Shown here: in pieces, positions 5,261 through 7,962 of the stretch
Position numbering within the stretch: position 1 is the first letter of the stretch
How the letters are laid out: each line of letters starts with the position of its first letter
Source of the DNA: JAEXNA01 sp050486105
Lineage (GTDB): Bacteria; Vulcanimicrobiota; Xenobia; Xenobiales; JADMJV01
DNA: 7,962 bases
Direction of reading: 5' to 3'
NCBI GenBank assembly: GCA_050486105.1
Contig: JBJHCR010000296.1
Location: forward strand, 1 to 7,962
The notes under the pieces: model-generated
What the model saw: only the letters and a program-made list of their open reading frames with translations
What the model was told of the DNA's origin: nothing
The model's database searches: none
Translations under genes and position numbers: made by a program

Positions 5261-6789
5261 AGGGACTCATCCTCATCTTCCAACGAAAGTGTCGCCGCTG
5301 CGCTAGGACGAGGGTCTAATGGTCTGCGAGGGACGCCCGAAAAACCATCGCCACGACTCGGTCCTCCGCCATCGTGTTCTGTTCTGATCGGACCCCATGG
5401 AGCTTGATTTCTCTCATCAATCAGGCAATCTAGGAGTGGTGGGTTCTCCGGCAGAGCTTCAGCGTGAAAACGCTCTTGTTCGGCTTTATCGGTCCATCCC
5501 TGAGCCCGGTAGACCCTTGCCAGAAAGGATCGGGCGATGCGAGTTCCGGCCCCCCTTCGAAGGCCTTCAGTCGCATGCGGCAGAGCTTGGTCCGGGCGAC
5601 CTCTTTGAAGCGCTAACTCACCCAGTAAGAGATGAGGTCTCAGGAGCCCTGGGTTCATGGACCTTGCTTGATGAGCCCAGTAGCTGGCCGCATTCCTGTC
5701 GCCGAGGTGCAGCATGCAGTAGGCGATGTTACTGCTGACGATGGGGTGGGATGAAGACAGCTTGTAGGCCTTCTCCAGGTCATAGATCGCATCCATCCAT
5801 CGAGCTTGGCGCATTTGCGTGACCGCAAGGTTGTTCCAGACAGCCACACTGAAGCGGTCTTTCCTGCTGGCCTCATCAAACGAGGCCATCGCTCCATCCG
5901 GTCGTGAATCCCGAAGCTGTGAAAGGCCGGTTTGGACTAAACCTATGCCCGGAGCGACTTCGATATCTGTGGCGACACTTTCAGGATTGAGGGCAACAGC
6001 CAGTTTCTTGACGCCAAGAATCCGATCGAGTGGATCCGTCTCTAGACACTTGAAAATGATGCTCGTTAGGTCTTCAGAAATGCTCAGCGCTTGGAGCCGC
6101 TCTAGCATGGTCCTATCAGAAAGGGGTTCGCAGAGACCGCTCCTGCCCTGCGCGGCGCAACAAAGAATGGCCCCGATGGAGTACACGTCACTGAGGGGGC
6201 TCCCTTTTGGTTCCTCGGGGGCCAGATACCCGTGGGCACTGTCGTTTGTCGAAACCCAACGCCGAGCATTGGCCGCCTCAGACGAATCTGCTTGCTTGAG
6301 AGCGAGCCTTGACGCTGTTAGCCAATCGGTATCTCTAGTGGGCGCCTTTTCTGAGTCTTTGCCAGTTGTGTTTCCAAGGGTCACAGTCGGAACGGACCAG
6401 AGGGAGAACGACCCCTCTGAAGAGACGCGAATGTTGAATGTAGACAAAGCCCCGTGCCTAATTCCAAGGCCATCGTGAAGCCTCAGGAGCCCAACACAAA
6501 GCCCTTCGCCCAGAGCCCGGAGCCTCTCCTCACTAGGGGAGAAGTCGCTGGAAAGTAGGCGCTCTTGGAGAGTCACTCCAGTCCCGACGGTGAGTGTTTG
6601 AACAGAGTTTTTTGAGAGGCGAATTTGGAAAGGGTCGTCAACACCAAGCCCACTGCAAGCTCTGGACCGGCTAAGTTCCGTGCGGAATCGCTCAGCATCT
6701 CCAAAATTGTGGCGCCAACTCCTGATCCACACAGGTGTAAGAAATTCAGCTCGGACTTCTCTTTGCACAGCAGTGCGCAACCGTCTCAC
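5257..6789 (-). CDS. Protein kinase-like (pseudokinase) with TPR repeats
   Basis: The 510-residue product has a eukaryotic-type Ser/Thr kinase fold at about residues 15-270, followed by four or five TPR-like helical pairs (about 281-445) and an acidic tail (LSLEDEDESL). Kinase signs are the hinge-like GTGVTLQERL (69-78), the catalytic-loop equivalent RHGALSTFNI (111-120), the APE-like YLAPEE (188-193), SDVYSIGAIL (200-209) and the C-lobe Arg256 in DPLDR. Key catalytic residues are gone: the VAIK lysine reads VWIR (20-23), HRD reads HGA (112-114), no DFG is recognisable near residue 131, and there is no glycine loop. It is therefore probably a scaffold or nucleotide-independent adaptor. The GTG start follows a stop codon directly and lacks a clear ribosome site, so the N-terminus may itself be damaged. 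It is coupled to the ATPase fragment downstream. Confidence 0.75.
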   Translation of the reverse strand: MRRLRTAVQREVRAEFLTPVWIRSWRHNFGDAERFRTELSRSRACSGLGVDDPFQIRLSKNSVQTLTVGTGVTLQERLLSSDFSPSEERLRALGEGLCVGLLRLHDGLGIRHGALSTFNIRVSSEGSFSLWSVPTVTLGNTTGKDSEKAPTRDTDWLTASRLALKQADSSEAANARRWVSTNDSAHGYLAPEEPKGSPLSDVYSIGAILCCAAQGRSGLCEPLSDRTMLERLQALSISEDLTSIIFKCLETDPLDRILGVKKLAVALNPESVATDIEVAPGIGLVQTGLSQLRDSRPDGAMASFDEASRKDRFSVAVWNNLAVTQMRQARWMDAIYDLEKAYKLSSSHPIVSSNIAYCMLHLGDRNAASYWAHQARSMNPGLLRPHLLLGELALQRGRPDQALPHATEGLRRGAGTRIARSFLARVYRAQGWTDKAEQERFHAEALPENPPLLDCLIDERNQAPWGPIRTEHDGGGPSRGDGFSGVPRRPLDPRPSAAATLSLEDEDESL

Positions 6790-6989
6790 TCACTTAAGTT
6801 TCTCTAAAAAGCTCGCTTTTACTACCGGTTCAATCGACTTTCTCGGTGAGGGGCCGGACGGCCACCCGAAACGTTGAGGATTTTTTCGATGGCGGTTTAA
6901 CCTTATCTACCCTCCTGAGCATAATGTATCGCCTTGAATCCAACGAACGTCAGGCCAACCCCGGTCCTCAAGCCCGTCGCCGATTTCAT
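6790..6989. other. Spacer upstream of the pseudokinase gene
   Basis: Only very short frames occur: a 28-codon minus frame starting with an ATG at the SUI1 remnant stop (TAAATG) and a 30-codon minus frame at 6830-6922. Neither is persuasive. AAAAGC (6807-6812) and GCTTTT (6815-6820) form a hyphenated palindrome 18 bp before the kinase start, which could be an operator. No clear promoter was found. Confidence 0.4.
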
Positions 6990-7114
6990 TTAGCCACCGG
7001 CCCAGGTCACTTTGAGGCCGCGCGATTCCAAGATTTCGCGCACCTTGTCGCGATGATTTCCTTGAACCTCGATGGCATCCCCTTTGACCGTGCCGCCACC
7101 CCGCAGGTCCTCTT
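6990..7114 (-). pseudogene. C-terminal remnant of a SUI1/YciH-type translation factor, frameshifted
   Basis: Read on the minus strand, the frame ending with the TAA at 6990-6992 encodes GGGTVKGDAIEVQGNHRDKV, followed by REILESRGLKVTWAGG. This is the C-terminal signature of bacterial eIF1/SUI1 homologues such as E. coli YciH (which has GGAVKDGVIEIQGDKRD and ends KVKLAGG). The preceding conserved KRTCG is present but in the next frame. One inserted base in the G-rich TGCGGGGTGGCGG tract restores KRTCGGGGTVKG. Upstream of about 7117 the expected N-terminal half (roughly 60-70 residues) is absent. So the gene is truncated as well as shifted. Intact members help start-codon selection at the ribosome or have poorly known roles. 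Confidence 0.72.
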
Positions 7115-7295
7115 AATGACAATGAGATGGTAAAGCTGTCCCCTGACGACAGAGTTTAGGGAACTGGTGTCTGGGGTGAGATCTCCCAGAGGATCTCGTA
7201 ACACTCAGCTTCCGAGGGCCGGAAAGCGAGGCCTTCAAGTGATGAGGGCTGAGGAAGATGAGCCCAAGTTTTCCCGGTTGCCCAGTCACCTTTTC
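7115..7295. other. Decayed spacer with a short hairpin next to the SUI1 truncation
   Basis: No complete gene is seen. CTGTC (7136-7140) and GACAG (7148-7152) can form a 5-bp stem with a 7-nt loop, about 20 bp from the point where SUI1 similarity is lost; this may mark a small mobile-element end. A minus-strand frame ending at 7156 (WATGKTWAHLPQPSSLEGLA in part) reads like protein but has no start codon, so it may be a remnant. A GTG with GGAAAAG just upstream, right after the pilin-like gene, opens another weak minus frame of about 60 codons. Confidence 0.35.
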
Positions 7296-7962
7296 CTATT
7301 GCTCTAAGGGTAGGTCAAGCATGCCCTCCTCACTTGAATAACTCAGGATTTCACCGCCGTCATGCAGCGACAGATAGTGCTTTCCAAGAATTGTGCAGTT
7401 GTTACCTGAGTAGTAGCGAGGATGGGGGGTGCACCGAATTAGAAAGCCGTCCAGAGAAGCCACCATCTCGTAACTGCCTCCGGTGAGAGGGCAAGTTGGC
7501 AACGCTCGAATGTGGTCTGGCAAAAGCGCTGACGTTTGCTCGGCATAGCCCCCGTTCTCATCCTTGAAGGACTCCATCGCAGTCCCAATGTTCTTGAGGT
7601 TCGATGCACACACAGCTTTCGGAGACATACATCGATGTCTGACGGTAGGTGCTTCGACTGCCCACAGGAACGAAAGTGCAGCCAGGGCAGTTGCCGTTGA
7701 AGCGAACAACGTTCTATCGTGTCTTCGCCAGAAAATTGCCGTCAAGAGTACCAAGCTCCAAGATACGGTACGATGAACCGCTGACCCGCTCAAGAAGCCC
7801 CATTCTAAAGCGCTAGTTGGCCTCAGGCCAGGGGTGTCTGCTGAGTGCCCCCCTTGGTGTGGCAAGTTCTCTGGAACAACCCAAGCGTCACCAGGTCCGG
7901 GAATCTGACTGAGAATTAGACTGGCGACGAGAATTGCCACCGCCGTCAACACAGCCCACTTT
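7296..7962 (-). CDS. Membrane protein with pilin-like C-terminal domain (5' end at or beyond window edge)
   Basis: The frame is open to the right edge. A GTG at 7950-7952 is possible, but the codons before it read KWA directly ahead of the first membrane helix, so the true start is probably just outside. Numbered from that GTG, hydrophobic segments lie at residues 1-17, 61-76 and 82-99. The remaining part resembles the head region of DUF1559/GspG-like pseudopilins. It has CASNLKNIGTAMESFKDENG (115-134), then SALLPDHIRALPTCP (141-155) and an SL-DGFLIRC strand (166-174). Five cysteines (108, 115, 154, 174, 186) suggest disulfides outside the cytoplasm. Unlike true pilins it has no N-terminal prepilin cleavage motif; three helices replace the single pilin stem. 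Function is unknown; attachment of a pilin head to another membrane anchor is the best description. Confidence 0.65.
   Translation of the reverse strand, partial: KWAVLTAVAILVASLILSQIPGPGDAWVVPENLPHQGGHSADTPGLRPTSALEWGFLSGSAVHRTVSWSLVLLTAIFWRRHDRTLFASTATALAALSFLWAVEAPTVRHRCMSPKAVCASNLKNIGTAMESFKDENGGYAEQTSALLPDHIRALPTCPLTGGSYEMVASLDGFLIRCTPHPRYYSGNNCTILGKHYLSLHDGGEILSYSSEEGMLDLPLEQ

Noticed and set aside
5087..5407. Plus-strand continuation of the transposase frame to 5407
   Set aside because: It is the antisense of the ATPase and kinase genes on the minus strand; transposase similarity ends near 5086.
5819..6478. 219-codon plus-strand frame
   Set aside because: It is antisense to the kinase gene, which has clear kinase and TPR motifs, and its own translation shows no recognisable pattern.
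7007..7204. 65-codon minus-strand frame covering KRTCG
   Set aside because: Only the KRTCG part belongs to the SUI1 remnant; the upstream part does not match the family and the downstream part is out of frame with the conserved region.

Overview
The window is an accessory patchwork from a bacterium of roughly 50-55% G+C. Lineage cannot be fixed from it. A Ser/Thr kinase-like protein with TPRs, a membrane protein with an endonuclease/exonuclease/phosphatase (EEP) domain, a DUF1559-like pilin head domain and transposase remnants suggest a complex environmental or uncultured lineage (candidate phyla such as Eremiobacterota/Xenobia, Planctomycetes or Myxococcota are guesses). A ten-N gap at 380-389 shows this is a draft scaffold.

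Layout, left to right. (1) 1-482: the 5' part of an ISKra4-like insertion sequence on the minus strand. Its outer end appears to abut and truncate the next gene. (2) 482-2110, minus: a multi-pass membrane protein with a C-terminal EEP domain that stops before its later catalytic motifs. (3) 2136-3560, minus: an apparent operon with a RelA/SpoT-type (p)ppGpp synthetase-domain protein, a coupled 74-residue protein, and a 42-codon frame that is either a third coupled gene or the frameshifted C-terminus of the second. (4) 3587-4363, plus: a stand-alone HD-domain (p)ppGpp hydrolase, head to head with the synthetase gene, with only 26 bp between start codons. (5) 4364-5086: a gene-poor stretch with palindromes, then the N-terminal part of an IS1380-like transposase. 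(6) 5069-6789, minus: a degenerate kinase (pseudokinase)-TPR gene whose stop overlaps the start of a GHKL/HSP90-type ATPase gene, which is cut off after about 60 codons at the transposase fragment. (7) 6790-7295: decayed DNA with the C-terminal remnant of a bacterial SUI1/YciH-type translation factor. (8) 7296-window end, minus: a three-helix membrane protein with a pilin-like, cysteine-containing C-terminal domain, open at its 5' end.

The most interesting unit is the alarmone pair in (3) and (4). One protein has the synthetase motifs and the other the hydrolase motifs. Each has an unusual N-terminal extension rich in S, T, P and charged residues, and the two genes diverge from a very short shared spacer. 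The arrangement recalls toxic small alarmone synthetase (toxSAS) systems neutralised by a hydrolase antitoxin. The divergent layout, the long extensions and the extra small partner gene are not the standard form. Much of the rest of the window is breakage: three truncated genes, two probable single-base losses in G-rich tracts, and two unrelated IS remnants.
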